In this document: positions 1 through 8,158 of the stretch, piece after piece
Layout of the letters: the number at the start of each line of letters is the position of its first letter
Position numbering within the stretch: the first letter of the stretch is position 1
DNA from: Paraburkholderia caballeronis
Lineage (GTDB): Bacteria; Pseudomonadota; Gammaproteobacteria; Burkholderiales; Burkholderiaceae
Direction of reading: 5' to 3'
DNA length: 64,000 bases
NCBI RefSeq assembly: GCF_900104845.1
Contig: NZ_FNSR01000003.1
Span: 434,001 to 498,000, forward strand
Position numbers and translations under genes: made by a program
The notes under the pieces: generated by a model
What the model was told of the DNA's origin: nothing
The model's input: the letters and a program-made list of their open reading frames with translations, nothing else
Database searches by the model: none

Positions 1-446
1 TCGAAGCGGCGCGCGGTGTAGTCGTCGCCGCCGACGAGGCCGTGCTGGCGCAGATGGTCGAGCGGGATCAGCGTGGCCTGCGGCGAGTCGATCGCGCCGA
101 AGCCCACTGTCTTGCCGCGCAGGTCGTCGAGTTCGCGGACGTCGCTGCCGGCCGGCGCGACGAGCAGCGAGTGCAGGTCGAGATCGGTGTCGCGCATCGC
201 GATCGAGCGCACGCGCTGGCCGCGTGCGCGCGCGGCGCGGTCCGCGCGCACGAACGCGAGCGGCGAATTCCACGCGAGCTGCACGTCGTTCGCGAGCAGC
301 GCCTCGGTGAGCGTTTCGTAGTTCGAATACAGCACATAGTCGAAGTACAGCCCGCGCTCGCTGAAGTACGCCTTGAAGCCCTCCCAGATGGTGACGACTT
401 TGGGCGCGTAAGCGACGGCGCCGAGGCGCAGCGGGGAAGCGGTCAT
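1..446 (-). CDS. ABC transporter substrate-binding protein, PhnD/SsuA-like (partial, 3' end off window)
   Basis: The first 148 codons are inside the window and the rest lies beyond the left edge. The protein starts MTASPLRLGAVAYAPKVVTI at 446, just after a GGAGATCC ribosome-binding stretch. The fold signature is that of periplasmic binding proteins of the phosphonate/sulfonate/taurine type: an early beta strand, then 'EGFKAYFSERGLYFDYVLYS' and the domain-swap segment 'DDLRGKTVGFGAIDSP'. There is no obvious N-terminal signal peptide, so it may act in the cytoplasm, use another export route, or start further upstream. It lies 57 bp downstream of the acyl-CoA-dehydrogenase-like gene and is probably co-transcribed with it. 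The ligand cannot be told from sequence. Confidence 0.8.
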   Translation of the reverse strand, partial: MTASPLRLGAVAYAPKVVTIWEGFKAYFSERGLYFDYVLYSNYETLTEALLANDVQLAWNSPLAFVRADRAARARGQRVRSIAMRDTDLDLHSLLVAPAGSDVRELDDLRGKTVGFGAIDSPQATLIPLDHLRQHGLVGGDDYTARRF

Positions 447-503
447 GGTGGATCTCCTTGCTGGTGCTGGGGAATGCGGAATGGACGGCAATGCGATGGG
501 GGA

Positions 504-1676
504 TCAGGCGGCGGCGGGTTCGATGCCAGGCACACCCGGCACACCCGGCGCGATCGCCGCGCCTTCGCCGAGCGCCTTGCCGAGCATGTCGTACAGCACG
601 TCGGTGGTCGGCGCCATCACGCTCGCGGCGCGCGCGTCGCGGAACAGCCGCTCGATGCCGGCTTCCTTGCGGAACGCCGCGCCGCCGCACACGCGCATCG
701 CGATTTCGGTGACCGACAGCGCGGCTTCCGCCGCCGCGGCCTTGACCTGCAACAGCCGCACGCGCGTATCGGCGTCGCCGGCGACGACCGACGCGACGGT
801 CGCGTCGCGCAGCAGCCGGGCCTGCTCGGCCTGGAGCCACGCGCGGGCGAGCCATGCGCGGATCGTCGGCAGGTCGCCGAGCGTCGAGCCGGTGTCCGAA
901 AAACGCGTCGCGCTCACGTGGGCCACCGCGCGTTGCAGCGCGCCCTGCATCAGCCCGATCGACGTCGTCGCGATCAGCGTCGGAAAGAACGGCATCAGGT
1001 AACGCGCCTTGATCGGCTCGCCTTCGCCGTCGGCGCCGAGCATGCAGTCGCGCGGCACGCGCACGTCGGTCGCCTCGATCGGCGACGACGCGTTGCCGCG
1101 CAACCCCATGCCGTCGAAGCGCGACGGAATCGCGAGGCCGGGCAGGCGGCTGTCGACGAGCCACAGCGTGTTGCCTTCGCCGTGCGTCGCGCGCGAGATC
1201 CACACGTACGAGTCGGCCTCGCCCGCCGACGTAATCATGCTTTTGAGCGCGTTCAGGCGCACCGTGCCGGCGTCGTCAGGTCCGTCGCCCTCGCTCGCCG
1301 TGCCGGCGGGCGCCCAGATGTGGCTGCGCGAGGCCGCTTCCGACACGGCCAGCGTCGTCACGTGGCGGCCGTCCGCGATCGCGCGGCGCACCGCGTCGCC
1401 GGCGAACGGCTCGATCAGGGCGACGCCGCAGTAATGCATGGTCAGCACCATCGCGGTACACGGACAGTCGCGCGCGATCCGCTCGACCGCCTGCACGGCC
1501 TCGGGCAGCCCGCCGCCCAGGCCGCCGACCGCGCGTGCGCTCACGAGGCCGAGCAGCCCGGCCTGGCCGAGCGCGCGCAGCGCGGCGCGCGGATAACGCG
1601 CGTGCTGATCGGTGTCGGCCGCCGCGGGCGCGATCACGTCGCGCACGATGGGTTCGAGCGTCTGAAGGACATTCAT
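504..1676 (-). CDS. acyl-CoA-dehydrogenase-like flavoprotein
   Basis: A 390-residue protein with the three-part acyl-CoA dehydrogenase layout: N-terminal helices, a middle beta domain with 'TTLAVSEAASRSHIWAP', and a C-terminal helical bundle ending 'GIERLFRDARAASVMAPTTD'. In classical enzymes the C-terminal stretch carries the catalytic Glu (YEGTSE-like); here the aligned segment reads MAPTTD, so that Glu seems absent. This suggests an oxidase or group-D flavin monooxygenase (SfnB/DszC-like) rather than a true dehydrogenase, which is inference from one loop. I chose the start MNVLQTLEP at 1676 over an upstream in-frame ATG at 1823 because homologous folds begin here and the extra 49 residues are low-complexity. 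It precedes the substrate-binding gene, so import and oxidation of one compound is likely. Confidence 0.82.
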   Translation of the reverse strand: MNVLQTLEPIVRDVIAPAAADTDQHARYPRAALRALGQAGLLGLVSARAVGGLGGGLPEAVQAVERIARDCPCTAMVLTMHYCGVALIEPFAGDAVRRAIADGRHVTTLAVSEAASRSHIWAPAGTASEGDGPDDAGTVRLNALKSMITSAGEADSYVWISRATHGEGNTLWLVDSRLPGLAIPSRFDGMGLRGNASSPIEATDVRVPRDCMLGADGEGEPIKARYLMPFFPTLIATTSIGLMQGALQRAVAHVSATRFSDTGSTLGDLPTIRAWLARAWLQAEQARLLRDATVASVVAGDADTRVRLLQVKAAAAEAALSVTEIAMRVCGGAAFRKEAGIERLFRDARAASVMAPTTDVLYDMLGKALGEGAAIAPGVPGVPGIEPAAA

Positions 1677-2028
1677 GGATGGCGAGGGCTCCGCGATGGG
1701 CTGCGTCGTGCGCGACCCTGCCGCGTGGCGCGGCGGCGGGATCGGGGCAGCAGGGGAGCAAACGGCGCGTGGGCTGCGGGAGCTTGGGCGGGCTCGCTGA
1801 GGCGAGGCCATCCGCGCCGGCAACCTGTCGCATGCAGACCTGCAATCACGACAGACTGGGATGAACGAATGCGGCCGATTATACCTGCGGGTCCGCGTCG
1901 GCCGGCGCGACGAGGGCAGGTTTTATCGGCGGCGGGGACGGCGGTTTCCGCCGGATTTCGCGCGCCCGGCGAGTCGGGTTCTTCGCCCGATTCCGGCCAG
2001 GCGGGCCGTTTGCCGGAATGCCCGACGA
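1677..2028. other. intergenic region upstream of the flavoprotein gene
   Basis: These 352 bases separate the arsC-like stop from the start of the flavoprotein gene. No convincing gene is present; the open frames that cross it are continuations of antisense frames of neighbours. It should contain the promoter of the minus-strand flavoprotein/binding-protein operon and, at its right end, a hairpin after the arsC-like gene. Confidence 0.5.
1990..2019 (-). terminator. hairpin downstream of the ArsC-like gene
   Basis: ATTCCGGC (1990-1997) pairs with GCCGGAAT (2012-2019) across a 14-base loop, about 10 bases past the stop codon of the ArsC-like gene. There is no T-run, so it may be a weak or Rho-assisted terminator, or only an mRNA-end stabiliser. 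Confidence 0.35.
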
Positions 2029-2544
2029 TCAGTTTTCCTCGACCGACGAAGCGGACGGCTCATCGACCGCATTGACCGCGACCAGCTGATCGGCGCGCCG
2101 CATCGAATCGAGCGGCAGCGCGATAAAGACGCTCACGCGGCGCAGGATCTGGCGGAACACCTGTTCGAAAATCGGCTTGCGCTCCGATTCGGCGCCTTCG
2201 CCGGCGAGCGGGTCGGGGAAGCTCCACTGGCAGAACACCGGCGTGCCGGGGAACGCGGGCGCGTGCTGTTCGGCGACTTCGGGGCACATCGCGATCACGA
2301 TGTCCATCCGCGGCGCGTCGGGGGCCGCATAGAGGTCCCAGCTTTTCGGCCTGAGCTTGCCGAGGTCGCCGATGGTCGGGCGCAGTTGCGCGAGCGCCAG
2401 CGGGTGGACGTCTTCCGCCGGCTCGACGCCGGCGCTGAACGCGTCGAACTTGCCGGGCGCCAGTTGCCGGAGCAGCGCCTCGGCCATGATGCTGCGGGCG
2501 GAGTTCGCCCGGCAAAGGAACAGCACGTTGCATTTCCTGCTCAT
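2029..2544 (-). CDS. low-molecular-weight phosphatase / arsenate-reductase-like protein
   Basis: A 171-residue protein of the LMW-PTPase/ArsC fold. The P-loop C11-R-A-N-S-A-R17 gives the CX5R nucleophile motif, and 'LRPKSWD' and 'FPDPLAGEGAE' match the thioredoxin-coupled ArsC subfamily. Those enzymes need two further cysteines in the 80s. Here Cys87 is present but the usual E-x-C-P position reads QHAP, with another cysteine at 105, so true arsenate reductase activity is uncertain. Start at 2544 follows a GGGGTGG ribosome-binding site. No arsR, arsB or acr3 lies nearby. It is divergent from the SDR gene at 2943. Confidence 0.75.
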   Translation of the reverse strand: MSRKCNVLFLCRANSARSIMAEALLRQLAPGKFDAFSAGVEPAEDVHPLALAQLRPTIGDLGKLRPKSWDLYAAPDAPRMDIVIAMCPEVAEQHAPAFPGTPVFCQWSFPDPLAGEGAESERKPIFEQVFRQILRRVSVFIALPLDSMRRADQLVAVNAVDEPSASSVEEN

Positions 2545-2942
2545 CGAACCACCCCGTATGTTTGCGACGAGCCTTTGCGACGACCCGTTCGTTTGCCTTC
2601 GATTCTCGCTACCGACTTTTGCAGGTCCGTGACAACGGGAGAGAGGCCGTCGGCGTATTTCCCGCGCTCGCGGTGCCGGGTTGCGCCGTCCGGTTCGGCT
2701 GAATCCGCCCGGCGCGGCAACGGTCGGAGAGATTGATTCGCGATGCAAACGGTCGCGAGGCGAGCGTGTTTTCTCGCATGACGCGGCGCGACGACACAGC
2801 TGGTCCCCGGCGGATCGCGTGCGCGTTACCTGAAAGTCCGGCGAAAGCGCAACCGCGGCCTGCGGGCGAAACCGCGACGAAGCAGGCAAACTGGCGCGTA
2901 TCCGGCAGCACCCTGCTCACCCACGACAAGAGGAGTTCCACC
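2545..2942. other. divergent intergenic region, arsC-like / SDR
   Basis: About 400 bases between divergent genes. I see no credible gene. It ends with a good AGGAG ribosome-binding site for the SDR. No clear promoter hexamers or dyad stand out. Confidence 0.5.
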
Positions 2943-3689
2943 ATGCCTGACCATTCGCCCAGCCTGAACGATCGCGTCGCCCTCGTGACCGGCGGCTCGC
3001 GCGGCATCGGCCGCGCCATCGCGCTTGCGCTGGCGGCGGCCGGCGCGGCGGTCGCCGTCAATTACCGGCAGCGCGAGCGCGAAGCCGCCGACGTCGTCGC
3101 GGCGATCGAACAGGCGGGCGGCCGCGCGTTCGCGGTGCGCGCCGACGTGTCGGTCGCGGCCGACGTGAAGACGATGATCGACGAAGTGACGGGCCGCTTC
3201 GGTTCCGTCGACGTGCTCGTGAACAACGCCGGCACCGGCAACGTCTTCGATATCGACACGCTCACCGAGGACGAATTCGACCGGACGCTGGCCGTCAACC
3301 TGAAATCGGCGTTCCTGTGCACCCAGGCCGTGCTGCCCGCGATGCGCGCGAAACGCTGGGGGCGCGTCGTCAATCTGTCGTCGGCCGCCGCGCGTGGGCC
3401 CGGTCTCATCGGCGTTCACTACAACGCGTCGAAGGCCGGTCTCGAAGGACTCACGCGCGGTTACGCGGCGCGTGTCGCGCGCGAAGGCGTCACCGTCAAC
3501 GCCGTTGCGCCGGGACCGATCGACACCGAGATGGCGGGGCCGCTGAAGGCCGCGAACATCGCGAACAAGCTGCCGGTCGGCCGGCTCGGCGAAGCGGACG
3601 AGGTCGCGGAAGTCGTGCTGATGGTGGTCGGCAACGCGTTCATCACCGGCCAGACGATTCCGGTCAATGGCGGCGTGAGTTTCATCTAG
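2943..3689 (+). CDS. SDR family oxidoreductase (FabG-like)
   Basis: A 248-residue classical short-chain dehydrogenase/reductase. The NAD(P)-binding glycine motif TGGSRGIG is near residue 15, NNAG follows near residue 95, the catalytic Ser lies in 'NLSSAAARG' and the YNASK box carries the catalytic Tyr and Lys. 'VAPGPIDTEM' after the active site and 'GQTIPVNGG' at the C-terminus are typical of 3-oxoacyl-ACP-reductase-like members. The Arg after the glycine motif ('NYRQRERE') suggests NADP(H) preference. ATG at 2943 has AGGAG seven bases upstream. It stands alone, converging on the IclR gene, so its substrate is unknown. Confidence 0.88.
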   Translation: MPDHSPSLNDRVALVTGGSRGIGRAIALALAAAGAAVAVNYRQREREAADVVAAIEQAGGRAFAVRADVSVAADVKTMIDEVTGRFGSVDVLVNNAGTGNVFDIDTLTEDEFDRTLAVNLKSAFLCTQAVLPAMRAKRWGRVVNLSSAAARGPGLIGVHYNASKAGLEGLTRGYAARVAREGVTVNAVAPGPIDTEMAGPLKAANIANKLPVGRLGEADEVAEVVLMVVGNAFITGQTIPVNGGVSFI

Positions 3690-3715
3690 GCGGATCGCGG
3701 GTGTATGCCGACGCG

Positions 3716-4492
3716 CTAGATCTCGATGATCGGCCGAAGCAGCGCCTGGCCTTCGTACAGGCAGCGCAGATAACGTTCGCGCAGGTCCGCCTGCGTCATC
3801 GACGAAACCTGGGTCGTGATCGTCAGGCTCGCGCGCATCTGGCCTTGCCGGTTCACGACCGGCACGCCGAGGATGCGCATGCCCACCTCGTACTCCTGGT
3901 CCAGTTCCACGTAACCCTGCTTGCGGATCGCGGCGATTGCCGCGTCGATGTCAGCGATCGCGGTTTTCGTGAACGGCGTCAGCGGCTGCCGGTCGATCCG
4001 CCGCAGGTACGCGTCGATCTCGGCGTCGGGCAGCGACGCGAGCCAGAGGCGGCCGCTGCCCGTGCAATACATCGGCAGCCGCGAACCTTGCCGTATCGAC
4101 AGCGACGACACGTTCGTCACGCGGCTGCGCACGATATGCACGACTTCGTCGCCGTCGCGCACCGCGACCGATACGTGCTCGCGGGTCTCGCCCGCGACCT
4201 TCTCGACGATCGGCCGCAGCATGCGCGGCAGCCGCGCCGAATCCACATACGCCTGCCCGATGCGCAGCGTTTTTGCGGTCAGCCAGTAATGGCGGCCATC
4301 GGTTTCCGCATAACCGTCGTGCACCAGCGTCAGCAGGAAACGCCGCGCGGCGCTGCGCGTGAGACCCGCCAGCCGCGCCGCGTCGGGGACGCTCAGACGC
4401 GGGCAGTCGTCGGTGAACAACTGGATCAACGCCAGGCCTTTCTGCAAGCCGACAATCAGGTCGCGCTCGTGAATCGCGGGGGAGGATTTCAT
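3716..4492 (-). CDS. IclR family transcriptional regulator
   Basis: A 258-residue regulator with an N-terminal winged helix (around residues 10-70, 'GLQKGLALIQLFTDD' and 'DAARLAGLTRSAARRFLLTL') and a C-terminal effector domain containing 'GETREHVSVAVRDGDEVVHI' and 'CTGSGRLWLASL', the usual IclR/PobR/PcaU layout. It is transcribed divergently from the shikimate-dehydrogenase-like gene and its transporter, so it most likely controls that catabolic pair in response to shikimate, quinate or a product such as protocatechuate. That ligand is an inference from IclR relatives in aromatic catabolism. Confidence 0.88.
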   Translation of the reverse strand: MKSSPAIHERDLIVGLQKGLALIQLFTDDCPRLSVPDAARLAGLTRSAARRFLLTLVHDGYAETDGRHYWLTAKTLRIGQAYVDSARLPRMLRPIVEKVAGETREHVSVAVRDGDEVVHIVRSRVTNVSSLSIRQGSRLPMYCTGSGRLWLASLPDAEIDAYLRRIDRQPLTPFTKTAIADIDAAIAAIRKQGYVELDQEYEVGMRILGVPVVNRQGQMRASLTITTQVSSMTQADLRERYLRCLYEGQALLRPIIEI

Positions 4493-4594
4493 CGCGGGGG
4501 CGTCGAATGCGGGAAAGGAGTGCGATTATCGCATCGATGCGCCGTTCATCGTGGCCTTTACCCGATTCGAGTATTGCCCGCGCACGGCCGCGAT

Positions 4595-4632
4595 TGCACC
4601 ATCGGATGATGTTCAAAACGATATCGGGTGCA
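4595..4632. promoter_or_regulatory. imperfect dyad, candidate IclR operator
   Basis: TGCACC (4595-4600) and GGTGCA (4627-4632) form the outer arms of an interrupted dyad with ATCG/CGAT inner arms. It ends five bases before the ATG of the shikimate-dehydrogenase-like gene, where bound regulator could block initiation. No footprint is known; this is pattern reading only. Confidence 0.35.
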
Positions 4633-4637
4633 CTTCG

Positions 4638-5459
4638 ATGATCCGCGGCACGACGGAACTGGTTGCCATCGTCGGTTCTCCCATTGCGCAGGTGAAATCG
4701 CCGCGCAACTTCAACGCATGGTTCGAGCGTCACGGCAAGGACCTCGCGATGATCCCGATCGACCTCGACGGCCAGTCGCTGGACGGCTTCGTCGATGCGT
4801 TGCGCGCGTGGCGCAATCTGCGCGGTTGCGTCGTGACCGTGCCGTACAAGCAGGCGATCGCGACGCGTGTGGATACGTTGAGTCCGCGCTCGCAGGCGCT
4901 CGGCTGCGTGAACGTGATCCGCCGGGAAGCGGACGGCACGCTGACCGGCGACATCGTCGACGGCGACGGCTTCATGAACGCCGCGCGCCGGCACGGGTTC
5001 GTGCCGAAGGGCGCGCGCGTGCTGCTGATCGGCGCGGGCGGCGTCGGCAGCGCGATCGCGTGGTCGCTGTGCGAGCACGGCGCGGCGTCGATCGTGCTGA
5101 CGGACCTCGATGCGTCGCGCGTGGAGCGGTTGCGCGCGCTGCTCGCGACGCATCATGCGGCGACCGACACCGGTACGCGTGCCGGTGCACGACTCGGTTC
5201 GCTTGCGCCGTTCGATCTCGTGGTGAACGCGTCGCCGGCCGGGATGGCCGGGTACGACGAACTGCCGGTGTCGCCCGATGGCCTTGCGACGCTGCGGGCG
5301 GACACGCTCGTCGCGGACGTCGTGACGTCGCCCGAGGCGACCCGCTTCCTTGAACTTGCGCGGCAGGCCGGCTGCCGGGTCCAGACCGGCGCGGAGATGG
5401 CGCTCGCGCAACTCGGCAATCTCGGCGCGTTCATGCACGTCACGCCGCTGGACATCTGA
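4638..5459 (+). CDS. shikimate/quinate dehydrogenase-like protein (AroE family)
   Basis: A 273-residue AroE-family enzyme that should interconvert 3-dehydroshikimate and shikimate, or a related polyol, with NAD(P). Visible marks are the catalytic Lys in 'CVVTVPYKQAI', the substrate Asp region 'GDIVDGDGF' and the nucleotide-binding GAGGVGSAIAW near residue 135. The N-terminal substrate motif, usually with two serines (H-S-x-S-P), reads Q-V-K-S-P here: the first Ser is Val and the preceding His is Gln. That argues for a catabolic paralogue with altered substrate rather than the biosynthetic enzyme. I start at 4638 because the fold begins there; an in-frame ATG at 4551 adds unrelated sequence. 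It lies beside an MHS transporter and an IclR regulator. Confidence 0.83.
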   Translation: MIRGTTELVAIVGSPIAQVKSPRNFNAWFERHGKDLAMIPIDLDGQSLDGFVDALRAWRNLRGCVVTVPYKQAIATRVDTLSPRSQALGCVNVIRREADGTLTGDIVDGDGFMNAARRHGFVPKGARVLLIGAGGVGSAIAWSLCEHGAASIVLTDLDASRVERLRALLATHHAATDTGTRAGARLGSLAPFDLVVNASPAGMAGYDELPVSPDGLATLRADTLVADVVTSPEATRFLELARQAGCRVQTGAEMALAQLGNLGAFMHVTPLDI

Positions 5460-5554
5460 CGGCCGGCGCGGCCTCGTGTCGCGTCCGTACCGCGAGCGAG
5501 ACCCGCAAGACCGGCAATCCACGCAATACCAAAACCAGACAGGAGACACCACTC

Positions 5555-6964
5555 ATGCAGACCAGCGACAACCGCATCGATCCGGCGCGGACCCAGACGA
5601 CGCGCGCGACCGCCAGTGGCTGGATCGGATCGGCGCTCGAATACTACGACTTCTTCATCTACGCGCAGGCCGCGGCGATGGTCTTTCCGCAACTGTTCTT
5701 TCCGGCCGGCAATCCGAAGCTCGCGATCGTCGCGTCGCTCGCGACCTACGGCGTCGGTTACGTCGCGCGGCCGATCGGCGGCTTCGTGCTCGGGCGGCGC
5801 GGCGACACGCACGGGCGCAAGCATCTGCTGCTGCTGTGCATGTTCCTGATGGGCGCGTCGACGTTCGCGGTCGGGCTGCTGCCGACCTATCACCAGGTCG
5901 GCATGCTCGCGCCGATTCTGCTGGTCACGCTGCGCCTCGTTCAGGGCTTCGCGGTCGCCGGCGAAATTTCCGGCGCGAGTTCGATGATCCTCGAACAGGC
6001 GCCGTTCGGCCGGCGCGGTTATTACGCGAGTTTCGCGTTGCAGGGCACGCAGGCCGGCCAGATTTTCGCGGCCGCGATCTTCATGCCGCTCGCGTGGTAC
6101 ATGCCGAACGCGTCGTTCGTGTCGTGGGGCTGGCGCATTCCGTTCCTGTTGAGCGCGCTCGTGCTTGCCGCCGGCGTCGTCATACGCCGCAACGTATCGG
6201 AGTCGCCCGCGTTCATCAGCGAGGATACGAACGGTTCGGTGCCGGCGTCGCCGATCACGGTCGCGTTCCGCGAAAGCTGGCGCGAGATCGTGCGCATCGC
6301 GGTGATGGCGACGGCCGCCGTGATCGCGATGGTCGCGACCATCTTCGGCGCGGCCTACGCGGTGCAGCCGTCGTACGGGATCGGGTTCCATCCGGATACG
6401 TACCTCGCGATTCCGCTGATCGGCAACATCGTCGCGGTCATCGTGATTCCATTCGTCGGCAAGCTGTCCGACCGGATCGGCCGCCGCATTCCGGTCGTCG
6501 TCGGCTCGCTCGGCGCGGGGCTGTTGTCGTACGTGTATCTGTACGCGATCAGCGCGAGGAACGCGCCGCTCGCGATCGTCACGTCGGTGCTGATGTGGGG
6601 CGTCGTCTATCAGGGCTTCAACGCGGTCTTTCCGAGCTTCATGCCCGAGCTGTTTCCGACGCGGACCCGCGTGTCCGCGATGTCGATCGGGCAGAACATC
6701 GGCATGTCGCTGACCGCGCTGCTGCCTTCGCTGTTCGCCGCGATCGCGCCGCCCGGCACGAAGGACATTCCGTTCCTGATCGGCTCCGCGACGCTCGCGA
6801 TTACCGCCGTTGCCGCGATTGCGGCGTGGACCGCGCGCGAGACGCATCGCATTCCTCTGCATGAACTGGGCATGCCCGGCGCTGCCGCGCGCGCGTCGTC
6901 GCGGCCCGCGAACGAACTCGGCGAGCCGGGGCAGCGCCCGACACCCGCTGCCGGACCGCGATGA
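5555..6964 (+). CDS. MFS transporter, metabolite:H+ symporter (ShiA-like)
   Basis: A 469-residue inner-membrane carrier with about twelve hydrophobic segments. It opens with the MHS-type 'GWIGSALEYYDFFIYAQAAA' and has the cytoplasmic loop motif 'GRRGDTHGRKHLL' after helix 2 and a second copy 'GKLSDRIGRRIPVV' after helix 8. This family takes up shikimate, alpha-ketoglutarate, proline/betaine and similar organic acids. Position 95 bp after the AroE-like gene and a good AGGAGA site before ATG 5555 support a two-gene operon for uptake and oxidation of shikimate or quinate. The hydrophilic tail after residue 435 is poorly conserved. Confidence 0.88.
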   Translation: MQTSDNRIDPARTQTTRATASGWIGSALEYYDFFIYAQAAAMVFPQLFFPAGNPKLAIVASLATYGVGYVARPIGGFVLGRRGDTHGRKHLLLLCMFLMGASTFAVGLLPTYHQVGMLAPILLVTLRLVQGFAVAGEISGASSMILEQAPFGRRGYYASFALQGTQAGQIFAAAIFMPLAWYMPNASFVSWGWRIPFLLSALVLAAGVVIRRNVSESPAFISEDTNGSVPASPITVAFRESWREIVRIAVMATAAVIAMVATIFGAAYAVQPSYGIGFHPDTYLAIPLIGNIVAVIVIPFVGKLSDRIGRRIPVVVGSLGAGLLSYVYLYAISARNAPLAIVTSVLMWGVVYQGFNAVFPSFMPELFPTRTRVSAMSIGQNIGMSLTALLPSLFAAIAPPGTKDIPFLIGSATLAITAVAAIAAWTARETHRIPLHELGMPGAAARASSRPANELGEPGQRPTPAAGPR

Positions 6965-7039
6965 AACACGGGCGCGGCGCGGCCGGGCAACTAGCGTAAG
7001 CAGCGTAACGCAGCGCCGCTTCCATGCGCCGGCTGGCGT

Positions 7040-7942
7040 CTAGTCGCGCAACGTCGCCTGGCCGAGTTTCGCCACCAGTTCGTCGTAGACGACGCGTATG
7101 CGCGTCGGCACCGGGCCTCGCTGCGGGCGATAGACGTACAGCTTCCACGGGCTCGGTTCGAGCCGCGGCAGCAGCCGCACGAGGCGGCCGTCCGCGATGC
7201 ACGGCCGGACCAGATACTCGGTGCACTGGCTGAAGCCCAGCCCCGCGCACGCGGCCGCGATTTCGGCCTCGGTGTCGTCGGTCACGAAAACCGGCGACGA
7301 CGGCTGGAATTGCCGCTCGTCGCGAAACATCCACGGCCACGGCCGGCCGGTCGACCGATCGATCAGACTCGTGACCGGCATCGTTTCGAGTTCCTTCAGA
7401 TGCGTTGGCTCCCCGACGCGACCGATCAGCGACGGCGCGCCGACCACCCACACCGGCAGCGGCCCGATCATCCTCGCGATGAAGCGGTTGTCGCCGATCG
7501 CGCCCGCGCGCACGCCGATGTCGATCTGCTCGTCGACGACCGGCGACGGCGAGTCCGACAGCCGGAGGTCCGGCACGAGGCCGGGATGCCGTGTCATCAG
7601 GTCGAGCAGCACCGGCTGCACGAAGCGGCGTCCGAGCACAGACGGCGCGGTGATCCGCACCGTGCCGACGGCTTCGTCGGTACGGCTTGCCGCCGGTCCG
7701 AACAGGTCGTCGACCGCGGCCAGCGCGTCCTGCGCCTTCGGGACGAACGACTGTCCGAACGTCGTGATCTGGATGCGCCGCGTGCTGCGATGAAACAGCG
7801 TTTCGCCGAGCGTCTGTTCCAGTTCGCGGATCGCGCGCGTGACGACCTGCGGGGACACGCCGAGCCGTTTCGCGGCTTCCCGGAACGTGGGAGAGGCGGC
7901 CGTCACCGCGAAGATCTTGAGGATTTCCAGTCGATTCAGCAT
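7040..7942 (-). CDS. LysR family transcriptional regulator
   Basis: A 300-residue LTTR. The N-terminal winged helix spans roughly residues 3-60 ('FREAAKRLGVSPQVVTRAI', then 'LGETLFHRSTRRIQIT'), followed by the two-lobe periplasmic-binding-like effector domain ('VRITAPSVLGRRFVQPVL', 'DIGVRAG'). I chose MLNRLEILK at 7942 because it places the helix-turn-helix at the normal distance; the longer in-frame start at 8011 adds 23 unrelated residues. It diverges from the SDR gene at 8159 with 216 bp between, the usual LysR-target arrangement, so it probably regulates that gene. Confidence 0.87.
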   Translation of the reverse strand: MLNRLEILKIFAVTAASPTFREAAKRLGVSPQVVTRAIRELEQTLGETLFHRSTRRIQITTFGQSFVPKAQDALAAVDDLFGPAASRTDEAVGTVRITAPSVLGRRFVQPVLLDLMTRHPGLVPDLRLSDSPSPVVDEQIDIGVRAGAIGDNRFIARMIGPLPVWVVGAPSLIGRVGEPTHLKELETMPVTSLIDRSTGRPWPWMFRDERQFQPSSPVFVTDDTEAEIAAACAGLGFSQCTEYLVRPCIADGRLVRLLPRLEPSPWKLYVYRPQRGPVPTRIRVVYDELVAKLGQATLRD

Positions 7943-8040
7943 GCGAGCCTGCGAGTGTAGTTCCGCTGAAGGGAATGACGGGCTTCGAGGATTCCAGCGT
8001 TCGAACGGCACCCTGAAAACCGTTCCCAGGCGGGGAATTC

Positions 8041-8063
8041 TGAATGCGTGATTATTCCATTCA
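8041..8063. promoter_or_regulatory. dyad in the LysR/SDR intergenic region
   Basis: TGAATG (8041-8046) and CATTCA (8058-8063) are perfect inverted arms 11 bases apart, in an AT-richer stretch between the divergent genes. The T-N11-A spacing is consistent with a LysR-type box, so this is a candidate operator. Confidence 0.4.
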
Positions 8064-8158
8064 TTTGCATCTGGCGGACGCCCATACTTCGCGGCAGGCG
8101 TGAAGCGCGCACTGCGCCGCGCTCATTTCCCCTATGTCGCAATGTCCGGATGGAGAGC

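Noticed and set aside
42..2075. A 677-codon plus-strand open frame
   Set aside because: It is Arg/His-rich and runs antisense to the flavoprotein and binding-protein genes; high GC keeps antisense frames open. The minus-strand genes have clear family motifs.
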